Assembly: GCA_948470005.1 (NCBI GenBank)
Contig: CAOKNI010000027.1
Location: 1-14,641 of the forward strand
Reading direction: 5' to 3'
Source: an uncultured Mycoplasmatota bacterium
Lineage (GTDB): Bacteria; Bacillota_I; Bacilli_A; RF39; UBA660
Length of the DNA stretch: 14,641 bases
In this document: piece after piece, positions 7,199 to 13,811 of the stretch
How positions within the stretch are numbered: the stretch's first letter is position 1
How the letters are laid out: each line of letters begins with the position of its first letter
Program-made: the position numbers and the translations under genes
The notes under the pieces: generated by a model
Told to the model about the DNA's origin: nothing
The model's database searches: none
The model's input: the letters and a program-made list of their open reading frames with translations, nothing else

Positions 7199-8066
7199 AT
7201 TGGATAAACTTTTTCTTAAATCACAAAAACTAGAAATTGATGAGAGCAGTAAATTTGTTATTATGAGTGATATTCACCGAGGTATTGGTGAAATTGGCGA
7301 TAATTTTGTTCATAACAAACCTATTTTTGAGGCGGCATTAAAACGGTATTATGATAATGGATATACTTACATTGAACTTGGTGATGGCGACGATATGTGG
7401 GAAGTAAAAAATTATAAAGAAATTATTAAAAGTCATATAAGTACTTTTAAATTATTAAAAAAATTTCATGAAGTTAAAAAACTTATAATGATAAATGGTA
7501 ACCATGATATTTGTAAACAAAATAAAGCTATACTTAAAGATACTTTTTATTATTATCGAGAGAATGAAACTAATGAGAATGTAGAGCTTTTAAATGATTT
7601 AAAAATTTATGAAAGTATTATTTTAAAATATAAAAATAATAATATTTTTCTTTTACATGGGCATCAAGTTGATTGTCTTAATAGTACTTTTTGGCGAATA
7701 TCGAGGTTTTTAGTTCGCTATATTTGGAAACCATTAGAAAAACTTGGAATTAAAGATCCGACTAGTGCAGCAAAAAACTATAAAGGAACAAGGTTCACTT
7801 CTAAAAAGCTTGAAAATTGGAGCAAAAAAAATCAAGTAATGGTTATAGCAGGACATACTCATAAGCCCAATTTCCCTAAACCGCTAGAAAGTCTTTATTT
7901 TAATGATGGAACTGCTATTCATCCTAATGGCATTACTTGTATTGAAATAGTTAGTGGAAAAATAACTCTAGTAAAATGGGATTTTAAAATAGAAAAAGAT
8001 AACTTGGTCGCAATAAGGCGAGAAGTTATCGGAAGTTCAGAAAATATAAGTGATTATTTTAAATAA
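7188..8066 (+). CDS. Calcineurin-like metallophosphoesterase
   Basis: A 292-residue enzyme of the calcineurin-like phosphoesterase superfamily with all metal motifs: MSDIH (Asp28, His30), GDGDD (Asp66), NGNHD (Asn105, His106), LLHGHQVD (His157, His159) and AGHTHKP (His223, His225). The order and spacing resemble LpxH-type pyrophosphohydrolases, but a Gram-positive context argues against lipid A; the substrate may be another lipid or nucleotide phosphoester. Start ATG 7188 is preferred over in-frame GTG 7179 and ATG 7182 because AAAGAG (7174-7179) is 8 bases upstream of it. It overlaps the DUF4474 gene and ends inside a strong terminator hairpin. Confidence 0.85.
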   Translation: MKNKLDKLFLKSQKLEIDESSKFVIMSDIHRGIGEIGDNFVHNKPIFEAALKRYYDNGYTYIELGDGDDMWEVKNYKEIIKSHISTFKLLKKFHEVKKLIMINGNHDICKQNKAILKDTFYYYRENETNENVELLNDLKIYESIILKYKNNNIFLLHGHQVDCLNSTFWRISRFLVRYIWKPLEKLGIKDPTSAAKNYKGTRFTSKKLENWSKKNQVMVIAGHTHKPNFPKPLESLYFNDGTAIHPNGITCIEIVSGKITLVKWDFKIEKDNLVAIRREVIGSSENISDYFK

Positions 8067-8079
8067 GCTTATATTTTTT
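8041..8079 (+). terminator. Bidirectional-type terminator between convergent genes
   Basis: AAAATATAAG (8041-8050) pairs with CTTATATTTT (8068-8077), a perfect 10-bp stem with a 17-base loop, ending in TTTTTT (8074-8079). The phosphoesterase stop codon lies in the loop. On the minus strand a shorter T run follows, so it may also end the SipW-like transcript. Confidence 0.65.
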
Positions 8080-8626
8080 ATAAATTTTTCATTTGTTTAA
8101 AATCCGGTTTACTTTCTTTGGTAGTTTTAATTTTTTTATGAAGTTGACCTTGTAAAATACTAGTAATTATGAGAATAACTATAGAAATAACTAAGCTGGC
8201 CGGTTTTAATATTATATCTATAACATATCCTAAATAAGGAATATTTATAACCATAGGACCAATGATTTTTTCTTTGTTTACATTTATTTCTTGATTATTA
8301 CTTTTAATTATAATATCCATATTTTTAATATCTGCGATTTTACCGGCTTCGCTTGTTTTATTATTATCATACATTACGATATTATTTATTTCATAAGCCT
8401 TGCGGGAATCAATTAGGAGTAAGTCTCCTTCTGTTAAATGATTTTCCCTATCAGTTATGTTTACTTTATGATAAGTAAAATCTAAAATAGTGGGATATTT
8501 ACTTTTTGCTACTAGAGAAGAAAGTAAAATTAAAGCATTAAAGACAATAATGGTTATTAATACAAAGTTTATAATACTTAAAATAAATTTAAAAATATTG
8601 GTTATAAAGTTAATTAGCTTTTTCAC
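8078..8626 (-). CDS. SipW-like signal peptidase I homologue lacking the catalytic serine
   Basis: A 182-residue protein with a hydrophobic N-terminus (about residues 8-40) and a second helix (about 134-160), the topology of SipW/ER-type signal peptidases (S26). Family landmarks are present: PTILDFTYHKV before the active site, GDLLLI (67-72), and MVINIPYLGYVIDIIL (125-140). Where active enzymes have Ser-Met-Glu-Pro, aligned on GDLL, this protein has Asp59-Arg60-Glu61-Asn62. The usual Thr-His-Arg catalytic region and the TKGDxNxxxD block are also not recognisable. I infer a membrane protein that cannot cleave signal peptides by the usual mechanism. GTG at 8626 is preferred: AGGTGA sits 5 bases upstream; an in-frame GTG at 8635 has no site. 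Confidence 0.65.
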   Translation of the reverse strand: MKKLINFITNIFKFILSIINFVLITIIVFNALILLSSLVAKSKYPTILDFTYHKVNITDRENHLTEGDLLLIDSRKAYEINNIVMYDNNKTSEAGKIADIKNMDIIIKSNNQEINVNKEKIIGPMVINIPYLGYVIDIILKPASLVISIVILIITSILQGQLHKKIKTTKESKPDFKQMKNL

Positions 8627-8643
8627 AATGATCACCTAGTTTA

Positions 8644-8672
8644 ATTATAAATTATTTTGGAGTTGTTTGCAA
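8644..8672 (-). promoter_or_regulatory. Promoter of the SipW-like gene
   Basis: Minus strand: TTGCAA (8667-8672), 17-base spacer, TATAAT (8644-8649), 18 bases upstream of the GTG start. The gap 8673-8788 upstream of it holds no gene or structure I can support. Confidence 0.7.
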
Positions 8673-8788
8673 TTGAGTACCTAAATTTTTTTCAAACTAT
8701 TCGTTTAATAACCCAATACCTATTCTAGGACTAACATGAGTAGCATTAAATAGTTATCTTTCAATTATAAAATTGTTTTAAACCATGT

Positions 8789-9071
8789 TTAAACATATAA
8801 ATATTTTTCCCACTCTTCTTCTGATATCTTTTTTATAAATCAATAAAGATTATACGATTCGAAATTATTTTCATCAGTTTCTATTATAAATGGTTTAAGT
8901 CTGATGATTTTTTCTAAAGATTCGATTATATTTCCATATAATTCTGAAAAGTAAATATTATTTATATCTTCAAGTTGAGAAAGATATATTTTGATTTTAT
9001 GAAAGTAGCATTCATGCCATTTTATGTATATAGGCTATATCAGTGGCAAATTCTAAGTATTTTTTGTTCAT
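8789..9071 (-). pseudogene. Unrecognised small gene, frameshifted and with an in-frame TGA
   Basis: Not recognised. ATG at 9071 has AAAGGA 7 bases upstream, a good start. The frame reads MNKKYLEFATDIAYIHK, then hits TGA. Dropping one base in the A-run 9020-9023 restores a coherent frame (WHECYFHKIKIYLSQLEDINN, continuing for about 50 more residues), interrupted once by TGA at 8840-8842, then ISEEEWEKYLYV to TAA at 8789. The restored product is about 93 residues, mainly helical with Glu/Lys and aromatic residues, no signal or membrane helix. Two lesions make a dead gene likely. It lies 34 bases after another frameshifted gene on the same strand, so this is a decaying block. Confidence 0.55.
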
Positions 9072-9105
9072 TATAATTTCCTTTCAGGTGGTTTTAAAAA
9101 TTGAT

Positions 9106-9710
9106 TTAAGGATTACAAATTTTGATTAAGTATGGTTCTTTATTATTATATTTAACCTCTTTAAACCCCGATTTTTTATAGAGATTAACTAATTTATTTG
9201 TAAGTTCTTTGTTGTCGCGAATCATTTTTACTTTATTATTATCTTTTTCAAATGGCTGAGCACAAACAATAATTATTCCTATGCTTATTTTACACATATA
9301 TCTTAAAATATTTTCTAGCTCGCTAAGAATAAATTTAGCATGACCTTTACTTTTTCCACATAAATACGATCAATATAGAAAATATTGTCACAATATGTCT
9401 CGTATTCTGGCCTTATTTCATCATCTTCAAATAGGATGCTATATATATTACTAGTATCTCCGCTTAAGTCATCAAATGTAGATAATATATCTATATTGTA
9501 TTCATAAATGTAATCAAAATCATAAAAATAGCCACTTAAATAAGCTATATTTTTATGTTCATCTAAATCATTTACTTCTTCTAATACTATATCAATATTT
9601 TGATATGATAAATTTTCATAAAATTCATCTAATTCTAATTTTAGGGTATCAGAGCTAAATCCTATCGAATTATAACTATCTACTTTTAATTCTAAATATG
9701 TATTATTCAT
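9106..9710 (-). pseudogene. GNAT-like acetyltransferase split by a homopolymer frameshift
   Basis: ATG at 9710 has AAAAGGAT 8 bases upstream. The first frame runs 131 residues to a TAG at 9315. Adding one base to the A-run 9351-9355 joins it to the downstream frame and gives a 201-residue protein: FYIDRIYVEK, then SKGHAKFILSELENIL (acetyl-CoA loop and helix), IGIIIVCAQPFE (central strand) and LVNLYKKSGFKEV, the GNAT 'YxxxGF' end. The acidic N-terminal half (about 110 residues) is unusual and typical of a less-studied GNAT subgroup. The 63-residue C-terminal part alone has an ATG (9297) but no ribosome site. Transcription probably comes from the tRNA-His promoter, since little room is left for another. 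Confidence 0.7.
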
Positions 9711-9731
9711 AATAAATTATCCTTTTATATG

Positions 9732-9756
9732 ATAAAACTCCCTTTTGTTGGGAGTT
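9732..9756 (-). terminator. Terminator of tRNA-His
   Basis: AACTCCC (9736-9742) and GGGAGTT (9750-9756) form a GC-containing 7-bp stem with a 7-base loop. The minus strand continues GTTTTATC. It starts 11 bases past the encoded CCA of the tRNA and lies just before the ribosome site of the split GNAT gene. Confidence 0.75.
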
Positions 9757-9767
9757 AATAATCAAAG

Positions 9768-9844
9768 TGGGGCGAAATGTGGGATTCGAACCCACGCATA
9801 ACAGAGCCACAATCTGCCGTGTTAACCCCTTCACCAATTCCGCC
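9768..9844 (-). tRNA. tRNA-His (anticodon GTG)
   Basis: A full cloverleaf folds on the minus strand. The acceptor stem has the extra 5' G-1 (9844) opposite C73, the tRNA-His identity pair, followed by an encoded CCA (9770-9768). The D stem is short (GTG/CAC). The anticodon stem GCAGA/TCTGT holds loop TTGTGGC with anticodon GTG. The T arm is GTGGG-TTCGAAT-CCCAC. All parts look intact. Confidence 0.95.
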
Positions 9845-9847
9845 ATA

Positions 9848-9865
9848 ATTGCTTGATAAAGCAAT
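9848..9865 (-). repeat. Hairpin in the tRNA-His leader
   Basis: ATTGCTT (9848-9854) and AAGCAAT (9859-9865) form a 7-bp stem with a 4-base loop, ending three bases before the mature tRNA 5' end. It would lie in the precursor leader, or could overlap the promoter. Upstream, TTGATT-17-TATCCT on the minus strand is a weak promoter candidate. Confidence 0.35.
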
Positions 9866-9942
9866 ATTAGGATATCAAATATTTAATTAAAAATCAAGAC
9901 TTTTCATGTATTAATACAATATATTTACTTATATTAATAAAG

Positions 9943-11391
9943 ATGAATATGAAAAATTATAGTATATGGTTAGATAATGATAACTCTAAATCTTGTGATA
10001 AAGTAAATAAAGATATGGAAGTTGATGTTTTAATTGTAGGTGGAGGTATAACAGGTATATCTACGCTTTATAATCTTAAAAACTCGAGTTTAAAAACTAT
10101 TTTAGTAGAAAGAAATATATGCGGTCATGGCGTAACTGCGAGAAGTATTGCTAAAATAACTTACTTACAAGAAAAAATATACATGAATATTAGAAAATAT
10201 TTAAGTTATGATAAAGCCTTAGAATATTTAAAAAGTCAGGTTGAGGCAGTAAATACATTGGTAGGAATAATAAAAACAGAAAATATAAAATGTGATTTAA
10301 CAGAGGTCGATTCTTATTTATTTACGAATGAAGAAAAAAATATTACTAAAATAGAAGAGGAATATGCTTTTTTATGTAAAGCGGGAATAAAGGCAAAGTT
10401 AATAGATAATGTATCTTTTCAAGAAAAGGCCTTGAAAGCAGTAAGCGCTCCCAATACTTTTGTTTTTCATCCCCTTAAATATATCAATGCTCTTAAGAAT
10501 AAGTTTTTAGATAGTATTTATGAAAATTCTAAATTAGAAAGTATTAAAAAAGAAGATAACTATTATATATGCCAAGTTAATGGTTTTAAAATTAAAACTA
10601 AATATTTAGTAATAGCCACCCATTATCCCTATTTTTTGTTTCCCTTTATGATGCCTGTTAAAACCCATATTGAAACATCTTATATTCGAGCAACACGAGC
10701 TAGAGATTTTAAAAATATAAGCGCTATAAATATTGATAAACCGACAATTTCTTTAAGATATCATAATGATATGAATAATTATCTCATATACTTATATAAC
10801 TCATTTATGTCCTGTAATATTAAAAGCATTAAAAAAAACTTTGATAAATTAACAGAACAAACTGATTTACAATATATTTGGAGTAATAAAGATATTATTA
10901 CAAATGATTATATGCCATTTATAGGAAAAGTATATAAAAATGATAGTACTTTTTTGCTCGCTAGTGGTTATAATACTTGGGGATTTACAAACGGAACTTT
11001 AGCCGGAGTTATTTTGGCAGATATTATTAACGGAAATAAAAATAAATATGAAGAGCTTTTTGAGCCTAACAGAAGTTTTAATATTAGTAAGTTTATTAGG
11101 TTTCCACTTGATATTGCTACAAGTGCAAAAGCTATTCTTAAAAGTACTAGAAATAATGTTAATAACAAAGAAGTTATTCACAAAAAAATTAATGGCGTTA
11201 ATGTTCTAGTTTATATTGATGAAAATAAAAAAGAACATATAGTTATTAATAAATGTCCTCACATGAAATGTGGTTTAGTATTTAATCATGTTGAAAAAAC
11301 TTGGGATTGCCATTGTCATGGTTCAAGGTTTAATATTGATGGTAAATGTATTGAAGGACCTAGTAATTATGATATTACTTTTAAAGAATAA
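9943..11391 (+). CDS. FAD-dependent oxidoreductase with C-terminal Rieske [2Fe-2S] domain
   Basis: A 482-residue two-domain enzyme. Residues about 27-400 are a DAO-type FAD oxidoreductase: VDVLIVGGGITGIST (GxGxxG at 33-38), a Glu ending the second strand (LVERN), a substrate domain with FHPLKYINAL, and the FAD-closing SGYNTWGFTNGTLAG. Residues about 410-480 are a Rieske domain, Cys438-Pro-His440 and Cys456-x2-His459 with GSRF after it, so all four cluster ligands are present. This matches YhfW-type proteins; their substrate is not established. ATG 9943 or 9949 could be the start; neither has a good ribosome site (AAAGATG only), so translation may be weak. It diverges from tRNA-His, with no convincing promoter seen. 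Confidence 0.8.
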   Translation: MNMKNYSIWLDNDNSKSCDKVNKDMEVDVLIVGGGITGISTLYNLKNSSLKTILVERNICGHGVTARSIAKITYLQEKIYMNIRKYLSYDKALEYLKSQVEAVNTLVGIIKTENIKCDLTEVDSYLFTNEEKNITKIEEEYAFLCKAGIKAKLIDNVSFQEKALKAVSAPNTFVFHPLKYINALKNKFLDSIYENSKLESIKKEDNYYICQVNGFKIKTKYLVIATHYPYFLFPFMMPVKTHIETSYIRATRARDFKNISAINIDKPTISLRYHNDMNNYLIYLYNSFMSCNIKSIKKNFDKLTEQTDLQYIWSNKDIITNDYMPFIGKVYKNDSTFLLASGYNTWGFTNGTLAGVILADIINGNKNKYEELFEPNRSFNISKFIRFPLDIATSAKAILKSTRNNVNNKEVIHKKINGVNVLVYIDENKKEHIVINKCPHMKCGLVFNHVEKTWDCHCHGSRFNIDGKCIEGPSNYDITFKE

Positions 11392-11397
11392 TAAAGA

Positions 11398-11421
11398 TAT
11401 TATTAAATAATACTATTTTTT
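11398..11421 (+). terminator. Weak terminator after the FAD/Rieske gene
   Basis: TATTATT/AATAATA (11398-11412) can fold to a short AT hairpin, and TTTTTT follows at 11416-11421. The stem has no GC pair. The stretch 11422-11525 beyond it has no gene I can support. Confidence 0.35.
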
Positions 11422-11525
11422 GTATTAGAAATATAAAACTAGTACGTTTAAAACTCGAATTATACGAAGCTTTGTCGATGATTGTCTAGAATATCTATTT
11501 TTGTATACTTGGAGTGAGTTTTTTC

Positions 11526-11554
11526 TTGTTTTTTAAGATGTTCTTTGTTATATT
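11526..11554 (+). promoter_or_regulatory. Promoter of the small hydrophobic peptide gene
   Basis: TTGTTT (11526-11531), 17-base spacer, TATATT (11549-11554) preceded by TGT (extended -10). The transcript would begin near 11561 and carry a leader of about 50 bases. Confidence 0.5.
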
Positions 11555-11584
11555 TAGCAGGCGAGATGCAAGTATTGGTTGTTT

Positions 11585-11609
11585 GCCACTTTTTTATTAA
11601 GGGAGTGGT
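11585..11609 (+). promoter_or_regulatory. Leader hairpin that sequesters the toxin Shine-Dalgarno
   Basis: CCACT (11586-11590) pairs with AGTGG (11604-11608). A G-T wobble at the base and up to three T-G wobbles continue inward. The ribosome site GGGAG (11601-11605) lies in the 3' arm, so the fold would hide it. Such 5' structures are known in the fst/par type I toxin mRNA; here the role is inferred. Confidence 0.45.
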
Positions 11610-11612
11610 CAC

Positions 11613-11681
11613 ATGAAAAAACATGAACTACTAATTGTAGATTTGTTAGTGATAATAATACTACTCATTATATTTAGATAG
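11613..11681 (+). CDS. 22-residue hydrophobic peptide, putative type I toxin
   Basis: A tiny gene: ATG 11613, TAG 11679-11681, with GGGAG 7 bases upstream. The peptide has a short polar N-terminus (MKKHE), then an almost uninterrupted run of Leu, Ile and Val with one Asp at residue 10, and ends Phe-Arg. This is one membrane helix, as in the small holin-like and Fst/Ldr-type toxins that damage the membrane when unregulated. I cannot match it to a named family with certainty. Support comes from context: its own promoter, a leader hairpin over the ribosome site, and a convergent structured RNA with a strong terminator just downstream on the opposite strand. Confidence 0.55.
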   Translation: MKKHELLIVDLLVIIILLIIFR

Positions 11682-11705
11682 TAATCTATTTCAGGGGAGT
11701 TTTGG

Positions 11706-11777
11706 TATTAAAAAACACCATCTTGTTAATTCAAGAAGGTGCTACCTATTAGGCAAGCACTTATACAAGTGTCTCGC
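11706..11777 (-). ncRNA. Putative antisense antitoxin RNA convergent with the toxin mRNA
   Basis: The minus strand from about 11777 to 11706 would be an RNA of about 70 bases with two hairpins. The first is CACTT-GTAT-AAGTG (11771-11758). The second is the terminator stem at 11716-11741 ending in T6. A TTTATT-17-TAATAT promoter lies just before it. Size, two-hairpin form and convergent position match the RNA II antitoxin of par/fst-type loci, which pairs with the 3' part of the toxin mRNA. No ORF lies within it. Direct evidence of expression is lacking. Confidence 0.5.
11710..11741 (-). terminator. Terminator of the antisense RNA
   Basis: CACCATCTTG (11716-11725) and CAAGAAGGTG (11732-11741) form a 10-position stem with one A-A mismatch and a 6-base loop. 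The minus strand then runs TTTTTT (11715-11710). On the plus strand no T run follows, so it acts for the minus strand. This is the most GC-rich hairpin in the window outside the tRNA. Confidence 0.8.
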
Positions 11778-11779
11778 TT

Positions 11780-11808
11780 ATATTAATGATAATACATTTT
11801 AGAATAAA
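11780..11808 (-). promoter_or_regulatory. Candidate promoter of the antisense RNA
   Basis: Minus strand: TTTATT (11803-11808), 17-base spacer, TAATAT (11780-11785). Another register, TTTACT-17-TATCAT, begins 6-8 bases further upstream. Either would start RNA close to 11777-11773. Confidence 0.4.
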
Positions 11809-11858
11809 AGTAAAGAGTTTTAAAATTTTGGGAATCCTATTTAAATATTATTTTTAGC

Positions 11859-11887
11859 TGGAAATATTATTTGAATTTAATTATAAT
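11859..11887 (+). promoter_or_regulatory. Candidate promoter of the nuclease-helicase gene
   Basis: TGGAAA (11859-11864), 17-base spacer, TATAAT (11882-11887), 64 bases upstream of the preferred start. The -35 matches the consensus at four of six positions. Confidence 0.4.
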
Positions 11888-11951
11888 TATTATAGTAAGG
11901 GCTAGTAAAGACTTAGAAGTTTTTATTAGCTTTTTTATTGGATGTGATAGT

Positions 11952-13811
11952 ATGATTATTTTTTCGTGTTTAAAAAAAGACTTCTTTCTTTATGTTGAAA
12001 AAAACATTATTAGTAATAAAGTGTATGATGCTTATAAAGATACTTTCCATAAAAAAACAAAATTAAGTCAAATAAAATCTTGGGCTAATAGCTTACCTTT
12101 TTTATTAGATTTATTAGAAGTAATTCCCGATGATGCTGGTATTACTATTGAATATGCCATACCACTTACAAGTAAAAGAGTTGATGTAATAATAAGTGGC
12201 TATAATATAATGCATAAACCAGTCGCAGTACTACTCGAACTCAAACAATGGGAGTGGGCTAAAAAAGTTTTAAATCAAGATGCGATGGTTAGTACCCAAA
12301 TAGGGAAAAAATTTAAAAATACTTTGCATCCGGCTTATCAGGTTTTAAGTTATGCAGAACTTTTGAAAAGTTTTAACTACAATATTGAAAAATTTGATAT
12401 AGAAATCATACCGCTTGTTTATTTGCATAATTATGATTTAAACTTTGACGATGAACTCTTTGATAAAAAATATAAGCCATATTATAGTAAAGCTTTAATG
12501 TTTGGCAAAAGCGATAAAGAAGAACTTAAATATATTTTAGAAAATAATATTTGCTTTGGAGATAATTTGAAAATTATTAATTTGATTGATAAAAGCGAAA
12601 TTAAACCAACTAAAAAGCTGCAAAATGTAATTTATAATATGACATGTGGAAAAAAGGAATTTCAGCTTTTAGATGAACAAAAAGTTATGGCAGAAGAAAT
12701 AAGAAGCGGGGTCACTAGAGCTTATAAAGAAAATAAAAAAATTGTTACTATTATTAAAGGAGATCCGGGCTCAGGAAAATCGGTTTTAGCTATAAATGCT
12801 TTGGGAGAACTATTAAATAAAGGCTTAGTTGGAGCATACGTTTCAAAAAATATGGCTCCGAGAAATGTTTATAAGTCTGTATTTACTAACTCTAATTTAG
12901 AATTTAGTATTAATGAATTATTTAAAGGTTCAGGGAGTTTTTATAGAGATATAAGTAATAAATATGATTTTTTATTGGTTGACGAGGCTCATAGATTACA
13001 AGAGAAATCTGGTATGCATTATGATAAAGGCGAAAATCAAATTAAAGAAATTATAAATGCTGCAAAAGCTAGTATATTTTTTGTTGATGAAAAACAAATG
13101 ATAACTCTTAGAGATATTGGTACTATTAATAATATTAGAAAATATGCTGAAAATGTTAATGCCGAAATTATAAATATGGAACTTTCTTCTCAGTTTAGAT
13201 GTAATGGTAGTGATGATTACTTAAATTTCGTTGATAGTGTATTATATAAAAAACAAGTAACAACAAAATTTGGTTTTGATTTTCGAGTTCTTGACTCACC
13301 ACAGCAATTAAAAGATTTTATTGTAAGTAAAAATACATGTAATAATGCTCGATTAGTCGCGGGCTTTTGTTGGCCTAGAATAGGAAAATATGCGGATAAT
13401 CAGGAATATCACGACATTGTTATAGGTGAGTTTAGTTCTAGTTGGAATTTAAAGCATGGAGAAGCTTTTGCAACTCGAGAAAATGCGATAAATGAAATAG
13501 GATGCGTTCATAATGTCCAAGGCTTAGAATTTGATTATATTGGAGTTATTATTGGTCCTGATTTAAAGTATGAAGATGGAATGGTAAAAACTGACTATAA
13601 AAAAAGAGCTAATACGGAAAAATCATTATATGGGCTTTATGTTTTAATGAAAAAAGATAAGGAATATTATGAAAAAGTAGCAGACTCCATAATTAGAAAT
13701 ACTTACCGTGTTTTATTTACAAGAGGAATTAAAGGCTGCTATGTATATGCATGTGATGAAAATTTACAAAAATATTTAAAAAAGATAGCAGAAAATTATA
13801 CTATTTCTTAA
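11952..13811 (+). CDS. PD-(D/E)XK nuclease fused to DUF2075 SF1-type helicase/ATPase
   Basis: A 619-residue protein. The N-terminal region (about 60-130) carries IEYAIP...RVDVIISG...AVLLELKQW: Glu67, Asp78 and Glu96-x-Lys98 form a PD-(D/E)XK-like nuclease site. The C-terminal region is DUF2075, a superfamily 1-like motor: Walker A GDPGSGKS (270-277), Walker B LLVDEAH (341-347), motif III FVDEKQM, QFR (414-416), VHNVQGLEFD (519-528), and arginine-finger YRVLFTRG (585-592). Proteins of this build include the staphylococcal phage-defence enzyme Nhi, as I recall it. ATG 11952 is chosen over an upstream TTG (11871) because family members begin MIxY/F and GGAT lies 8 bases before it. The last 11 bases overlap the convergent gene. 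Role in defence is inference. Confidence 0.8.
   Translation: MIIFSCLKKDFFLYVEKNIISNKVYDAYKDTFHKKTKLSQIKSWANSLPFLLDLLEVIPDDAGITIEYAIPLTSKRVDVIISGYNIMHKPVAVLLELKQWEWAKKVLNQDAMVSTQIGKKFKNTLHPAYQVLSYAELLKSFNYNIEKFDIEIIPLVYLHNYDLNFDDELFDKKYKPYYSKALMFGKSDKEELKYILENNICFGDNLKIINLIDKSEIKPTKKLQNVIYNMTCGKKEFQLLDEQKVMAEEIRSGVTRAYKENKKIVTIIKGDPGSGKSVLAINALGELLNKGLVGAYVSKNMAPRNVYKSVFTNSNLEFSINELFKGSGSFYRDISNKYDFLLVDEAHRLQEKSGMHYDKGENQIKEIINAAKASIFFVDEKQMITLRDIGTINNIRKYAENVNAEIINMELSSQFRCNGSDDYLNFVDSVLYKKQVTTKFGFDFRVLDSPQQLKDFIVSKNTCNNARLVAGFCWPRIGKYADNQEYHDIVIGEFSSSWNLKHGEAFATRENAINEIGCVHNVQGLEFDYIGVIIGPDLKYEDGMVKTDYKKRANTEKSLYGLYVLMKKDKEYYEKVADSIIRNTYRVLFTRGIKGCYVYACDENLQKYLKKIAENYTIS

Noticed and set aside
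8785..8796. Palindrome ATGTTTAAACAT at the end of the eroded gene
   Set aside because: Same chance argument; it overlaps the stop codon region and lacks a T run.
9907..9918. Palindrome TGTATTAATACA upstream of the FAD/Rieske gene as an operator
   Set aside because: Twelve-base palindromes are frequent by chance in DNA this AT-rich, and no regulator gene or second copy supports it.
11461..11470. TATACGAAG resembling a loxP arm
   Set aside because: Only a short part matches, no second inverted arm is present, and no recombinase lies nearby.
11514..11600. 28-residue GTG-start ORF just before the toxin ribosome site
   Set aside because: It spans the predicted toxin promoter and start of transcription and has no separate ribosome site; its hydrophobic look comes from T-rich sequence.
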